Part shown: positions 24,755 through 34,091 of the stretch, one piece after another
How positions within the stretch are numbered: position 1 is the stretch's first letter
How the letters are laid out: each line of letters begins with the position of its first letter
Assembly: GCF_001618425.1 (NCBI RefSeq)
Contig: NZ_BDCU01000018.1
Span: forward strand, 584,463 to 648,462
Direction: 5' to 3'
Length of the DNA stretch: 64,000 nucleotides
Origin: Nocardia fusca NBRC 14340
GTDB taxonomy: Bacteria; Actinomycetota; Actinomycetes; Mycobacteriales; Mycobacteriaceae
Program-made: the position numbers and the translations under genes
Notes under the pieces: generated by a model
Told to the model about the DNA's origin: nothing
Seen by the model: the letters and a program-made list of their open reading frames with translations, nothing else
Database searches by the model: none

Positions 24755-26182
24755 TCAGTTCGGTTCCGACAGGAGCGGGCGCCGGTCGCCGTGCCGGTTG
24801 CCCGGACGTTCGAGGCTCAGGTGATCGCGGAATGTCGTGCCCGCGTATTCGGTACGGAACAGTCCGCGCCGCTGCAATTCGGGCACCACCAGCTCGGTGA
24901 ACGCCGCTACCGATCCCGGCACGAAATCGGGGAAGATATTGAACCCGTCGGCCGCGCCCTCCTCGAACCAGCGCTGGATGTGGTCGGCCACCTCGACGGG
25001 GTTACCGACCACGGTGCGGGAGCCGACGGTGATGCCGTTGATCAGGTCGAAATAGGTGATCGGCGCCGTACCCCCGACGGTGCGCCGGGTCGTCTCGGTG
25101 ATACCCGCGAAGACCTTGCGCCCCGCGGGTGCCGAGGAGTCGAATACCTCCCGGGACACCGGATCGCCGATGCCGTACCCGGTCACGTCCACCTCGAGGA
25201 CCTGGGAGACCGAGGCGAGATTGCGTTTCAATCCCTGCCCGAGACCGCCGAAGCGCACCGAATCGACGGTTTCGTGCTCGGGATCCAGCGGTACCAGCGC
25301 ATTGAGCCGGTCGTAGATCTGCACCGCCTCCGTGGTGGTGGGGGCCACCACCACGCTCAGCCCGGGCAGGATCTGGATCTCGTCGGCGGTGCGGCCGTAC
25401 CGGGCCGCCCGCGCCTTCACATCGGCGTAGTACTCCTTGGCCGAGTCCAGATCGGGCTGGCCGGCGAAGATCACATCGGCTTCCCGGGCGCCCAGTTCCC
25501 GCGACCGATCCGACGTGCCCGCATGCAACAGGATCACCTGCCCCTGCGGGGGCCGCGCCACGTTCAGCGGCCCCTTGACCGAGAAATGTTCTCCCACATG
25601 GTCGATGGTGTGCACTTTGGTCTCGTCGATATAGCGGCCGCCGGTCTTGTCCCGGGTGAACGCGTCGTCCTCCCAGCTGTCCCACAGCGCGCGGACCACG
25701 TCCACGAACTCGTCGGCCCAGTCGTAACGCTTCTCGGTATCCCAATGACCGTCCCGGCCGAAGTTGTACGCCGCGGCGCCGTCGGCGCCGGTGACCAGGT
25801 TCCACGCCGCCCGGCCACGGCTGAGATGGTCCAGCGAGGCGGTGAGCCGGGCGACGGTGTAGGGGTCGTAGTAGGTCGGGTTCGCGGTGACCGCGATGCC
25901 GATATGTGAGGTCGCGGCCGCGATGGCGGAGGCGACGGTGAACGGTTCCATCCGCGACATCTGGGCCGGGTTGGTCTTGGCCAGCGCCGGATCGGTGGCC
26001 AGCCGGTCCCCGAGGAACAGGAAATCGAATTTCGCCGCCTCCACCAGCCGGGTCACCTGCTGGATGAATTCGATATCGAAGGCGCCGTCGGCCCGGGCGC
26101 CGGGATACCGCCAGCCGGCGGTGTGGGTGCCGGTGGCCCAGAACATGAGCCCCAGATGCAGTTCTCTGCGTGTGCCGGACAT
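24755..26182 (-). CDS. NtaA/DmoA-family FMN-dependent monooxygenase 1
   Basis: This 475-aa luciferase-like TIM-barrel monooxygenase is of the NtaA/SnaA/DszA/DmoA group: HLGLMFWATGTHTAGWRYPG at the start, IAVTANPTYYDPYTVARLTA, GRAAWNLVTGADGAAAYNFG, and LLHAGTSDRSRELGAREADV. These enzymes use reduced FMN from a partner reductase and O2 to cleave C-S or C-N bonds. It lies 3 bases after the paralogous gene upstream, so they are coupled. With the importer next door, the likely job is degrading an organosulfur compound for sulfur. Confidence 0.9.
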   Translation of the reverse strand: MSGTRRELHLGLMFWATGTHTAGWRYPGARADGAFDIEFIQQVTRLVEAAKFDFLFLGDRLATDPALAKTNPAQMSRMEPFTVASAIAAATSHIGIAVTANPTYYDPYTVARLTASLDHLSRGRAAWNLVTGADGAAAYNFGRDGHWDTEKRYDWADEFVDVVRALWDSWEDDAFTRDKTGGRYIDETKVHTIDHVGEHFSVKGPLNVARPPQGQVILLHAGTSDRSRELGAREADVIFAGQPDLDSAKEYYADVKARAARYGRTADEIQILPGLSVVVAPTTTEAVQIYDRLNALVPLDPEHETVDSVRFGGLGQGLKRNLASVSQVLEVDVTGYGIGDPVSREVFDSSAPAGRKVFAGITETTRRTVGGTAPITYFDLINGITVGSRTVVGNPVEVADHIQRWFEEGAADGFNIFPDFVPGSVAAFTELVVPELQRRGLFRTEYAGTTFRDHLSLERPGNRHGDRRPLLSEPN

Positions 26183-26185
26183 AGG

Positions 26186-27646
26186 TCACTGTCCTCCCGC
26201 TCGCGTGTTCTCGCGGGCCCAGCGGTTGTCCGGCCGGTTCAGGCCGAGGTGTTCGCGCAGGGTCCGGCCGGTGTACTCGGTACGGAACAGTCCGCGCCGG
26301 CGCAGTTCGGGGACGACGAGACCGACGAAGGTCTCGAACTGTTCGGTGAGGTAGGCGGACTGGATATTGAAGCCGTCGGACGCGCCCGACTCGAACCACG
26401 CCTGCATGTAGTCGGCGATATCGGCCGGGCCGCCCACCACCACGTGACCGCCCACGATATGGGTGTTGAGCAGGTCGCGAACGGTCAGCGGGTCCGCGCC
26501 GCCCACCGCGCGGCCGGTCCGGGCCGCGGTGGTGTGCACCAGGGCCCGGCCCGCCGGGGTGAACCGCGCGGCGGTCGCGTCGTCCAGCGGCTCGGTGAGG
26601 TCGCGGGCGGTGAGGTCGACACCCACGCGCTGCGACAGCGCCCCGAGGTTCCGCAGCCCCGGCCCCTGCGCCTCGCGCGGCGCGGCACTGCCCGCGCCCC
26701 ACTGTTCGGGGTCGCGGCCGCCGTACCGGATATCGTCGTCGAGTACGAGCAGCTCGTTGAGCCGGTCGTAGAGGGCGCGGGCGGCCTGCCGCGTCTCGGC
26801 GACGATGGGAGTGAGGCCGGGCAGGATCGCGATCGACGACCGCGCCCGGCCGAAACCGGCCGCGCGCCGCCGGATCTCCTCGGCGTAGGCTCTGCCCTGC
26901 TCGATCGTGGCGGCGGCGGCGAAGATGACATCCGCCTCGCGTGCGCCGAGATCGCGCGAGCGGTCGGAGGTACCCGCGTGCAGGACCACCAGCTGGCCCT
27001 GCGGCGGCCGGGCCATGTTCAGCGGACCCCGGATCCGGAAGGACCGCCCGCTATGGTTCACCGGATGGATACGGTCGGCGACCACGAATTCGCCGGTTTC
27101 CGCGTTGCGGACGAAGGCGTCGTCCTCCCAGCTGTCCCACAGATCGCGGACCACGTCGACGAATTCGTCGGCCCGGTCGTACCGGGCCGCCGCGTCGCCG
27201 TGTTCGGTCCGGGTGTAGTTGGCCGCGGCCCGATGGTCGGCGCCGGTCACGATATTCCACGAGGCCCGCCCCGCCGAGATGTGATCGAGCGAGGCGGTGA
27301 GCCGGGCCAGATTGAACGGTTCGTAGTAGGTCGGATTCGCGGTGACCACGATCCCGATCCGGCTCGTCGCCGTGGCGATATAGCTCGCCGCCGTGAACGG
27401 TTCGATCCGTGCCAGCACCGAGGTGTTGGTGAACTGGTACTCCGGCCCGGTGGCGAGCCGGTCGCCGAAGAAGAAGAAATCGAATGTCGCCGACTCCGCG
27501 AGTTGCGCGAGTTCGATGAGGTATCCCCCGTCGAAACCTCGGTCGTGTACGGCCTCGGGCAGGCGCCAGCCCGCCGGATGGGTGCCGTTGGACCAGTACA
27601 TGTAACCGAGGTGCAGTTGCCGGTCGGCGCCGGATTCGTCGGGCAT
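26186..27646 (-). CDS. NtaA/DmoA-family FMN-dependent monooxygenase 2
   Basis: This 486-aa paralogue of the neighbouring enzyme shares HLGYMYWSNGTHPAGWRLPE, VVTANPTYYEPFNLARLTAS, ASWNIVTGADHRAAANYTRT and VVLHAGTSDRSRDLGAREAD. The two proteins are clearly related along their length but distinct, suggesting consecutive or alternative substrates, as with DszA/DszC-type pairs. AGAGGCG lies just before the ATG. No flavin reductase gene is in the operon, so reduced FMN must come from elsewhere. Confidence 0.9.
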   Translation of the reverse strand: MPDESGADRQLHLGYMYWSNGTHPAGWRLPEAVHDRGFDGGYLIELAQLAESATFDFFFFGDRLATGPEYQFTNTSVLARIEPFTAASYIATATSRIGIVVTANPTYYEPFNLARLTASLDHISAGRASWNIVTGADHRAAANYTRTEHGDAAARYDRADEFVDVVRDLWDSWEDDAFVRNAETGEFVVADRIHPVNHSGRSFRIRGPLNMARPPQGQLVVLHAGTSDRSRDLGAREADVIFAAAATIEQGRAYAEEIRRRAAGFGRARSSIAILPGLTPIVAETRQAARALYDRLNELLVLDDDIRYGGRDPEQWGAGSAAPREAQGPGLRNLGALSQRVGVDLTARDLTEPLDDATAARFTPAGRALVHTTAARTGRAVGGADPLTVRDLLNTHIVGGHVVVGGPADIADYMQAWFESGASDGFNIQSAYLTEQFETFVGLVVPELRRRGLFRTEYTGRTLREHLGLNRPDNRWARENTRAGGQ

Positions 27647-27681
27647 ATCCGCCTCTGCGTGGATCGAAGGATGGATGGGGC

Positions 27682-28743
27682 TCAGGGCCGCGTCGCGCTA
27701 CCGGTGACCTGCCCGGGCGCTCCGCTGAGATCGCCGGCGAACAGCGCGGTGAGTTCGGCGAATTCGGCCGGGGTGGGCCGCCAGCGGGAGGCCGCGAGGT
27801 TGTCGTCGAGCTGGTCCGGTTCGGTCACCCCGGCGATCACACTGGACACCGACTCGTGGGCGAGCAACCAGCCGAAGGCCAGCGCGGTCGGCGTGACACC
27901 GCGGGCCCGGGCGAACTCGGCGTATCGCTCCAGTGCTTCCCATGGCGCGGCGTCGAGCAGGTGTTTCTTGAGGTTGGTGATCTTGCGACCGGCCGGTACG
28001 GAATCGCGCCGGTACTTCCCGGTGAGCAGCCCGTTCTGTAGCGGGAAGTACGGGAAGAATCCCAGCCCGTAGGCGCCGAGCGCGGGAAGCAGTTCCTTGG
28101 CCGGCTCCCGCCACAGCAGGTTGTACTCGTTGGTCGCCGAGATGAACCGCGTGTGCCCGTTGATCCGGGCGAGGTATTCGGCGTCGGCCACCTGCCAGCC
28201 GGCGAAATTCGACGTGCCGAGGTAGCGGACCTTGCCCTCGCGCACCAGATCGTCGAGTACCGAGAGGGTCTCCTCGATCGGAGTGACCGGATCGGGGGCG
28301 TGGATCTGGTAGAGGTCGATCCAGTCGGTCCGCAGACGGCGCAGCGACGCTTCCACCGCGAGCCGGATATAGCGGCGCGAACCGCGCACGCCCCAGTCGG
28401 GGCCGTTGAGTCCCGCGACCCCGATACCGAACTTCGTTCCGATGACCACCCGGTCGCGCCGGTTGCCCAGCGCCGTGCCCAGCATGGTCTCGCTCTGGCC
28501 CGGCCGGTCGCCGTAGACGTCGGCGACATCGAAATAGGTGATTCCGAGATCGAGCGCCCGGCCGACGATCCGATCGACCGCCTCCTGCGTATCGGCGATC
28601 ATCCCGGTCCGGCCGAAGGTACTGGCCCCGATCCCGACTTCCGACACCACCAGTCCCGAACGTCCGACGCTGCGGAAACCCTCCGGCAGCGCGCTGCGCA
28701 CTGGTGCGCCGGGCAGGGAGGTACTGGTGACGGCTGTGGTCAT
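27682..28743 (-). CDS. Aldo/keto reductase
   Basis: The 353-aa protein has the AKR fold with the catalytic set Asp/Tyr (ITYFDVADVYGDRPGQSETM), Lys (VVIGTKFG) and His (IDLYQIHAPDP), and NADPH-binding residues near the C-terminus. It is the first gene of the minus-strand operon and could reduce an aldehyde or ketone released by the monooxygenases. The start at 28743 is preferred over one 9 codons upstream because of the nearby GAAAGAAG. The promoter must lie in 28771-29027, shared with the divergent IclR gene. Confidence 0.88.
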   Translation of the reverse strand: MTTAVTSTSLPGAPVRSALPEGFRSVGRSGLVVSEVGIGASTFGRTGMIADTQEAVDRIVGRALDLGITYFDVADVYGDRPGQSETMLGTALGNRRDRVVIGTKFGIGVAGLNGPDWGVRGSRRYIRLAVEASLRRLRTDWIDLYQIHAPDPVTPIEETLSVLDDLVREGKVRYLGTSNFAGWQVADAEYLARINGHTRFISATNEYNLLWREPAKELLPALGAYGLGFFPYFPLQNGLLTGKYRRDSVPAGRKITNLKKHLLDAAPWEALERYAEFARARGVTPTALAFGWLLAHESVSSVIAGVTEPDQLDDNLAASRWRPTPAEFAELTALFAGDLSGAPGQVTGSATRP

Positions 28744-29027
28744 GGTCTTCTTTCCCACGATCCGGAGCACGGGCCCGGCGGCCCGAGAACTGGCCCGGAA
28801 CTGACTTTTCGAACACCGTCACGCTAGGAGCGCAGACAACTTCGAGCAACACATCTCGTTCCACAAAGCGGAATAGTTGACGGAGGCAGGAATTCGTGCT
28901 CACGCAGGTAGAGGCGTCATAGATCCAATCCCGCTCGCATTCGCTCCCGCGCGACAGCGGCTAGTATTCCGATTATCGGAATCTGGGCCCCTCCCATTCC
29001 AGGGCGGCCGGCCGGAAAGGACACCAC

Positions 29028-29795
29028 GTGGCGGTCAATCGGTCGGGGCTGCAGACGGTCTCCCGCGCCCTCGCGGTACTGCGGTGTTTCCAAGGCGATG
29101 CCGAACTGGGCGTCACCGAGATAGCCCGGGCGCAGAATCTGCCGATGAGCACCACACACCGGTTGCTGCAGGCGCTGCTGGAATCCGAGTTCGTCGAACA
29201 GGACGAGCGGACGGGCCGATACCGGCTCGGCGTCGCGCTGGCCGAGTACGGCCAGCTCTCCTATCGGCGCCACCTGGTCTACCTCGCCGAACCCCATATC
29301 GAGCAACTCGCCGCCGAGACCGGTACGGCCGTCTCGCTGGCGGCCCGGCACGGTAGCGATGCCATCAATCTCGTGTTCACCCGCTGGCGGGAAGCCCACG
29401 GGCACAACCTTTCCGAGGTACGCTTCCCGCTGCACGCCAGCGCGATCGGCAAAGCGCTGCTCGCCTGGTCGCCGGTGACCCGGGAGGAACTCGAGACGCT
29501 GCCCTATCACCAGGGCACCGACCGCACGCCCGCGGACGCGGAATCTCTCACCGCCGAACTCGAGCTCGCCCGGAAAACCGGGTACACGATCAACGACGAG
29601 CAGACCGAATGGGGCTACCGCATCATCGGGGTACCGGTCCTGGACCGGGCCGGCACCGCGCGGTTCGCCCTCGGTATCCGGGGGACCACTGAGCTCATGA
29701 TCCCCGAGCGGATTCCGTTCCTCGCCGATCTCGCGCGCGTCACCGCCGGCGCCATCGCCGCCACTCTGTTCCGGGACGCGGCCCGGTTCCACTGA
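29028..29795 (+). CDS. IclR family transcriptional regulator
   Basis: The 255-aa protein starts at GTG with GGAAAGGA upstream. It has a winged helix-turn-helix (LGVTEIARAQNLPMSTTHRL) and the IclR effector domain (HASAIGKALLAWSP, GYTINDEQTEWGYRIIGVPV). It is divergent from the organosulfur operon and the obvious candidate to control it in response to substrate or sulfur status. No clear dyad was found in the 230-base spacer. Confidence 0.9.
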   Translation: MAVNRSGLQTVSRALAVLRCFQGDAELGVTEIARAQNLPMSTTHRLLQALLESEFVEQDERTGRYRLGVALAEYGQLSYRRHLVYLAEPHIEQLAAETGTAVSLAARHGSDAINLVFTRWREAHGHNLSEVRFPLHASAIGKALLAWSPVTREELETLPYHQGTDRTPADAESLTAELELARKTGYTINDEQTEWGYRIIGVPVLDRAGTARFALGIRGTTELMIPERIPFLADLARVTAGAIAATLFRDAARFH

Positions 29796-29837
29796 CCCGC
29801 CCCTGGGCATCACCGCGGTGCGGTCCGGCCTACGGCC

Positions 29838-30788
29838 TCACGCGTGGGCGGTCCGGCCGCCGTCGACCGACAGCCGCGCACCGGTGAGATAGGTGTGCTC
29901 GGGGGAGGCGAGTGTCAGGGCGAAGGCCGCGATCTCCGACGCGCTCGCCAGCCGGCCCAGTCCGGGAACATTGGATTTCGCCCACTGCTTCATGAAAACC
30001 TGCCACGCGGAATCGGGCAGGGCTTCCATCCCCGCGGCGCGCCGGACCAGTTCGGTATCGGTGGTACCGGGCAGCATGGCGTTGACACGGACACCGTCGG
30101 CGGCATAGTCCAGTGCCGCCGACTGGACCAGCCCGATCAGGGCATGTTTGCTGGCGGTATAGGCACCTTTGCCGGCATCGGTGGCGATGGCGTTACTCGA
30201 GGAGGTCACCACGATCGTCCCGCCACCCGTCCGGATCATATGCGGGATCTGGTATTTCATCGCCAGGAAAACGCCGCGCAGATTCGTGTTCACGACCCGG
30301 TCGAATTCCGCGGCGCTGTATTCGTGCAGCTTCTTCTGTACCGTGATCCCCGCATTGTCGAACGCGATATCCAAGCCGCCGTACCGGCCTACCGCCGCGT
30401 CGACGAAGTACCGCATCTCGTCTTCGACGAGAACATCGGCACGGTAGTAGGTCGCTTCGCCGCCCGCGCGCCGGATCTCGTCCTCGACAGCGCGGCCGCG
30501 ATCTTCGCGGCGCCCGCAGAAGGCGACCCGGGCGCCTTCCGCGGCGAACTGCCGTGCGGCCGCGGCACCGATACCGGAGGTCGCGCCGGTGATCACGACC
30601 ACCCGATCGGCGAACCTGCGCGCGGTGCCCGGATGCACAGCCGGCGGATTCGAGCCGGCGCCGAGCGCGATCCCCGAGGCGAGACCGGCGGCACCCACGG
30701 CCAGGCCGGATGCGGTCATCGCCCCCAGCAGGGCGCGTCGGCTCTGCGCCGGACGTGTGGTTTCCGTTGCTGTCTTCTCGTCGGTCAT
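29838..30788 (-). CDS. Tat-exported short-chain dehydrogenase
   Basis: The 316-aa protein from the ATG at 30786-30788 begins with a twin-arginine-like leader (SRRALLGAMTASGLAVGAAG), unusual for an SDR. The classical fold follows: TGATSGIG, NAG (AFDNAGITV), a catalytic Ser in VVTSSSN, YTASKHAL and a terminal VDGGRTAHA. Export together with a folded NAD(P) cofactor would need the Tat pathway. Alternatively the leader is a membrane anchor. The substrate is unknown. It is divergent from the broken histidine kinase. Confidence 0.82.
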   Translation of the reverse strand: MTDEKTATETTRPAQSRRALLGAMTASGLAVGAAGLASGIALGAGSNPPAVHPGTARRFADRVVVITGATSGIGAAAARQFAAEGARVAFCGRREDRGRAVEDEIRRAGGEATYYRADVLVEDEMRYFVDAAVGRYGGLDIAFDNAGITVQKKLHEYSAAEFDRVVNTNLRGVFLAMKYQIPHMIRTGGGTIVVTSSSNAIATDAGKGAYTASKHALIGLVQSAALDYAADGVRVNAMLPGTTDTELVRRAAGMEALPDSAWQVFMKQWAKSNVPGLGRLASASEIAAFALTLASPEHTYLTGARLSVDGGRTAHA

Positions 30789-30924
30789 GGGGCAACCGTG
30801 CCGGAGCGGCGCGGTCCGCGGATCGGTTCGCGGGCCGCCCGCAGCGGCCGAAAGGAGGAGACCGCTCCTGCCGGCGGAGGAGTCGCGCCGGCGGACGGCC
30901 CGGGCATCATAGGGGCGTGACGGT

Positions 30925-31494
30925 GTGACGCGCGGAATCGACTGGCTACTCGATCCGCGGCAGCTGCCCGTGCGGTTGCTGGTTCTCCTGGCCGCAGCGG
31001 TGGGGTGCCTGCTCTTCCTCACCGATGCGCCGACCACGACGGACTGGGCGCTCGCCGTCGCAGCGGTCCTGGTCACGGCGGGCTCGGCATGCCTGCCGCT
31101 GGCGACCTCGCTGGCCGCGACCGGTGTGCTGATGCTCGGGTTCACGATCGGGGAAATCGGCCCGGTAGTGCCGAAAGTCGCGGCCGCGCTCGCGCTGGCC
31201 GAGCTCGCGGCCCGGCGCGGGGGCGGGTCCGCGGCGCTCGGCGGGTTCGCCTTGGCCGCCGCCTACCTTCTCCATGCCGAGGGCGGTCCCGCGGCGACGG
31301 TGTATCGGGCGACGGTCATGGCCCTGCTGCCGGTGTTGCTGGGCGCGGTGCTGCGGACGACGCGTGAGAGCGCCGCCCGGGCCCGCCGAGAGGCGGCCGA
31401 GCTGGCGCATCGGCGGGAAACGGAGGTGGTCGCGGCGCGCGCGACCGAATGGGCCGCGATCGCGCGTGAACTGCACGACCTGATCGCCCACCAC
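30925..31494 (+). pseudogene. Sensor histidine kinase truncated by transposon DNA
   Basis: From a GTG with AGGGG upstream, about 190 residues encode four or five transmembrane helices, a cytoplasmic coiled coil (RREAAELAHRRETEVVAARA) and the start of a HisKA_3 phosphoacceptor box (EWAAIARELHDLIAHH). At about 31494 the sequence changes to Tn3 transposase. The ATPase domain is gone, and no response regulator is nearby, so the two-component system is dead. Confidence 0.78.
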
Positions 31495-32282
31495 CGCGGG
31501 ATTCGCTGCACGCCGTGGATGTGGTGTTGCGCCAGTCCGGCGGAACGGTGCCGGAGGCGATCATCACCGATACCGGCTCCTACAGCGATATCGTGTTCGG
31601 GCTGCTGCACCTGCTCGGGCGCCAGTACCGGCCGCAGCTGGCGAACCTGCCCGATCAACGGTTGTGGCGCATCGACCCGGCCGCCGATTACGGGCCGCTG
31701 GACAAGGCCGCGCGCGGTCGGATCGATGTCGAGCGGATCGGCCGGCACTGGGAGGATATGTGCCGGATCGCGGTATCGATCCACACTGGTGAGGTGTCCG
31801 CGCACGAGGTCACCCGCATGATCTCCCGTGATGGGCAACCGAGCGCGCTCGGGCATGCGGTCGCGCATTTCGGGCGGATTTTCAAGACCTTGCATGTGTT
31901 GCGGCTGGCCGACGACGAACCCTACCGTCGCGAGATCAAAGCCCAAGCCAATCTCACCGAAGGCCGCCACGACCTGGCGCGCCGGATCTTCCACGGCCGC
32001 AAGGGCGAGATGACGCGCATCTACTACGAAGGGATGGAGGACCAGCTTTCCGCGCTCGGTCTGGTGCTGAACTGTGTGGTGCTGTGGAACACCGTCTATA
32101 TGGATCGGGCACTGGCCGAGCTCCGTGCTCAGGACTATCCGCTCGACGATGCTGATGTGGCCCGGCTTTCGCCGTTCATCAGGACCCATATCGGTATCGA
32201 CGGGCACTACAGCTTCCACCTGCCCGATCTCGGTGGCACACACCGGCCGCTGCGCGATCCCGATGCCCCGGATGAGCAATGA
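31495..32282 (+). pseudogene. tnpA: C-terminal fragment of a Tn3-family transposase
   Basis: About 260 residues from RDSLHAVDVVLRQSGGTVPE to the end match the C-terminal part of Tn3-family transposases: ITDTGSYSDIVFGLLHLLGR contains a catalytic Asp, and the family-typical RIYYEGMEDQLSALGLVLNC and a C-terminal WNTVYMDRALAELR follow. About 700 N-terminal residues are missing. The left junction cuts the histidine kinase. The fragment suggests that the adjoining genes up to the recombinase at 36172 may derive from a Tn3-type transposon. Confidence 0.85.
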
Positions 32283-32306
32283 GTGGGTGGCGCGGCGGGT
32301 GGCCGG

Positions 32307-32675
32307 TCAGTGTGGGATGGCTTCGCGGACGGCCTGCATGTAGCTGTCGATGGCGTCGCGGTTGCGGGTGAGGCAGGTGATGCGAGCGGTCATCCGGTCG
32401 CGCTGCTGGGCGAGCAGTTCCAGCAGCGCCGGGTCGGCGTCGGAGACGACCACGGTGCGGGGTTTGTCCAGACACGGCAGGATCTGTTTGATGATCCGGG
32501 TGGGAATACCGCTGTCGATCAGGCCGCGGATCTGGGTCACCCGGTCGATGAGGTAGTCGTCGTAGACTCGGTAGCCGTTGGGCTCCCGTCGTGGTTCGAT
32601 CAGGCCCTGCTGCTCGTAGTAACGCAGTGAACGCGCTGGGGTTTCGGTCCGCTCCGCGAGCTCTCCGATACGCAT
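32307..32675 (-). CDS. MerR family transcriptional regulator
   Basis: The 122-aa protein starts at an ATG (32673-32675) with GAGGA upstream. It has the MerR winged helix (MRIGELAERTETPARSLRYY, QGLIEPRREPNGYRVYDD) and a C-terminal coiled coil without metal-binding Cys, so an organic or drug ligand is likely. It is divergent from the MFS gene, whose promoter region holds a 20-bp palindrome typical of MerR sites. It probably twists that promoter to activate efflux. Confidence 0.9.
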   Translation of the reverse strand: MRIGELAERTETPARSLRYYEQQGLIEPRREPNGYRVYDDYLIDRVTQIRGLIDSGIPTRIIKQILPCLDKPRTVVVSDADPALLELLAQQRDRMTARITCLTRNRDAIDSYMQAVREAIPH

Positions 32676-32715
32676 GTGTCCATCCTCACGACTTCTCCGG
32701 TGCCCCCTCGTTTGA

Positions 32716-32735
32716 CCTTGACACAAATGTCAAGG
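32716..32735. promoter_or_regulatory. 20-bp palindrome, probable MerR operator
   Basis: CCTTGACACAAATGTCAAGG has perfect 8-bp arms around CAAA, and lies between the MerR and MFS starts, 15 bases before the MFS ATG. Flanking TTTGACC and GTTTGACC add a further direct repeat. The layout fits a MerR operator in an over-long promoter spacer. Confidence 0.75.
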
Positions 32736-32750
32736 TTTGACCATGGCAGC

Positions 32751-33998
32751 ATGACATACGCGCAACCCGCCGAGCAGGCGGTGGTCTCGGAGGTGCGGGC
32801 CCGCGGCGGGGGTGATCAGCTCCCTTTGGCCGGGCTGCTGGCGCTGAGCACCGCCGCATTCCTCACGATCATGACCGAGGCCCTGCCCGCGGGGATCCTG
32901 CCCGCCATGAGCCGCGGGCTGGGTGTCACCGAGTCCGCGGCGGGTCAGACGGTCACCGTGTACGCGGTCGGTTCGTTGGTGGCTGCGATCCCGTTGACCG
33001 CGGCGACGGCGGGGTGGCCGCGCAAGCGACTGCTACTACTCGCGCTGGCCGGGTTCGTCGTGGCGAACAGCGTCACCGCGGTGTCCGATGTGTTCGCGGT
33101 GACGATGGTGGCGCGGTTCCTCGGCGGTGTCGTGGCCGGGTTGCTGTGGGCGATGATGGCCGGTTACGCCCGCCGGATGGCGGCACCGCATTTACGTGGC
33201 AAGGCCACCGCGATCGCTTTGGCCGGCACCCCGGTCGCCCTGTCGATCGGCGTGCCCGCGGGGACGTTCCTGGCCGATCTCGTCGGCTGGCGCTACACCT
33301 TCGCCATCATGACCGTGCTGACGTTGGTACTCGTCGTCTGGGTCCTGGCTGTCGTGCCCGACTTCTCCGGGCAGGCCAAGCGGACCCGGATGCCGCTCCG
33401 GCAGGCAACAACCCTGCCCGGGGTGGTTCCGGTGCTGGTCGCGGCGCTGGGTTTCGTGCTGGCCCACAACATCGTCTACACCTACATCGCGCCTCTGCTC
33501 GACGGCACCGGTCTGGCCGCCCGGGTCGACACCGTGCTGCTGGTGTTCGGGGTCGTGGCACTGGCCAGTATCTGGATCACCGGGGTCCTCATCGACCGCC
33601 ATCTGCGCGGCCTCGTTCTCACCAGCTTCACTTTGTTCGCGGTCGCGACCCTAGGCTTGGGCCTGTTCACCGGCACCGCATGGCTGGTCTACGCCTCGGC
33701 CGCGCTCTGGGGCCTGGCCTTCGGCGGGGCCGGGCCACTGCTGCAGACCGCCGCCGCCGAAGCGGCCGGCGCGGACGAGGCCGTCGATGTCGTGCAGTCC
33801 CTGGTCGTCACGACCTGGAACATCGGCATCGCCGCCGGCGCGGTCCTGGGCGGACTGCTGCTCAGCGGCATCGGCTCGGCGGCGTTGACCTGGGGGGCGC
33901 TGGTCATCCTGCTCATCGCCCTCGCCGTGGTCGTGACCGCACGTCGGCACGGCTTCCCTGATCCGACGCGGCGCAGCGAACGCGAACCGGTCGGGTGA
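32751..33998 (+). CDS. MFS efflux transporter
   Basis: The 415-aa protein has 12 predicted transmembrane helices and the loop motifs of drug:H+ antiporters of the arabinose-efflux/DHA1 type (AVGSLVAAIPLTAATAGWPR, GGVVAGLLWAMMAGYARRMA). No strong ribosome site precedes the ATG, which lies close behind the MerR palindrome, so the mRNA leader must be very short. It would expel a compound sensed by the MerR protein. Confidence 0.88.
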   Translation: MTYAQPAEQAVVSEVRARGGGDQLPLAGLLALSTAAFLTIMTEALPAGILPAMSRGLGVTESAAGQTVTVYAVGSLVAAIPLTAATAGWPRKRLLLLALAGFVVANSVTAVSDVFAVTMVARFLGGVVAGLLWAMMAGYARRMAAPHLRGKATAIALAGTPVALSIGVPAGTFLADLVGWRYTFAIMTVLTLVLVVWVLAVVPDFSGQAKRTRMPLRQATTLPGVVPVLVAALGFVLAHNIVYTYIAPLLDGTGLAARVDTVLLVFGVVALASIWITGVLIDRHLRGLVLTSFTLFAVATLGLGLFTGTAWLVYASAALWGLAFGGAGPLLQTAAAEAAGADEAVDVVQSLVVTTWNIGIAAGAVLGGLLLSGIGSAALTWGALVILLIALAVVVTARRHGFPDPTRRSEREPVG

Positions 33999-34091
33999 AA
34001 CGCCACCGGTCGCGGCACCTCCCGTAAACCCGCAAACCACCAGACCACACTGGGCTCCACCGCCGAGCCCGCACACACCGAGGAGCAGAAC

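Noticed and set aside
26123..28072. 649-codon plus-strand frame
   Set aside because: It is the shadow of the flavin monooxygenase and aldo/keto reductase genes on the minus strand.
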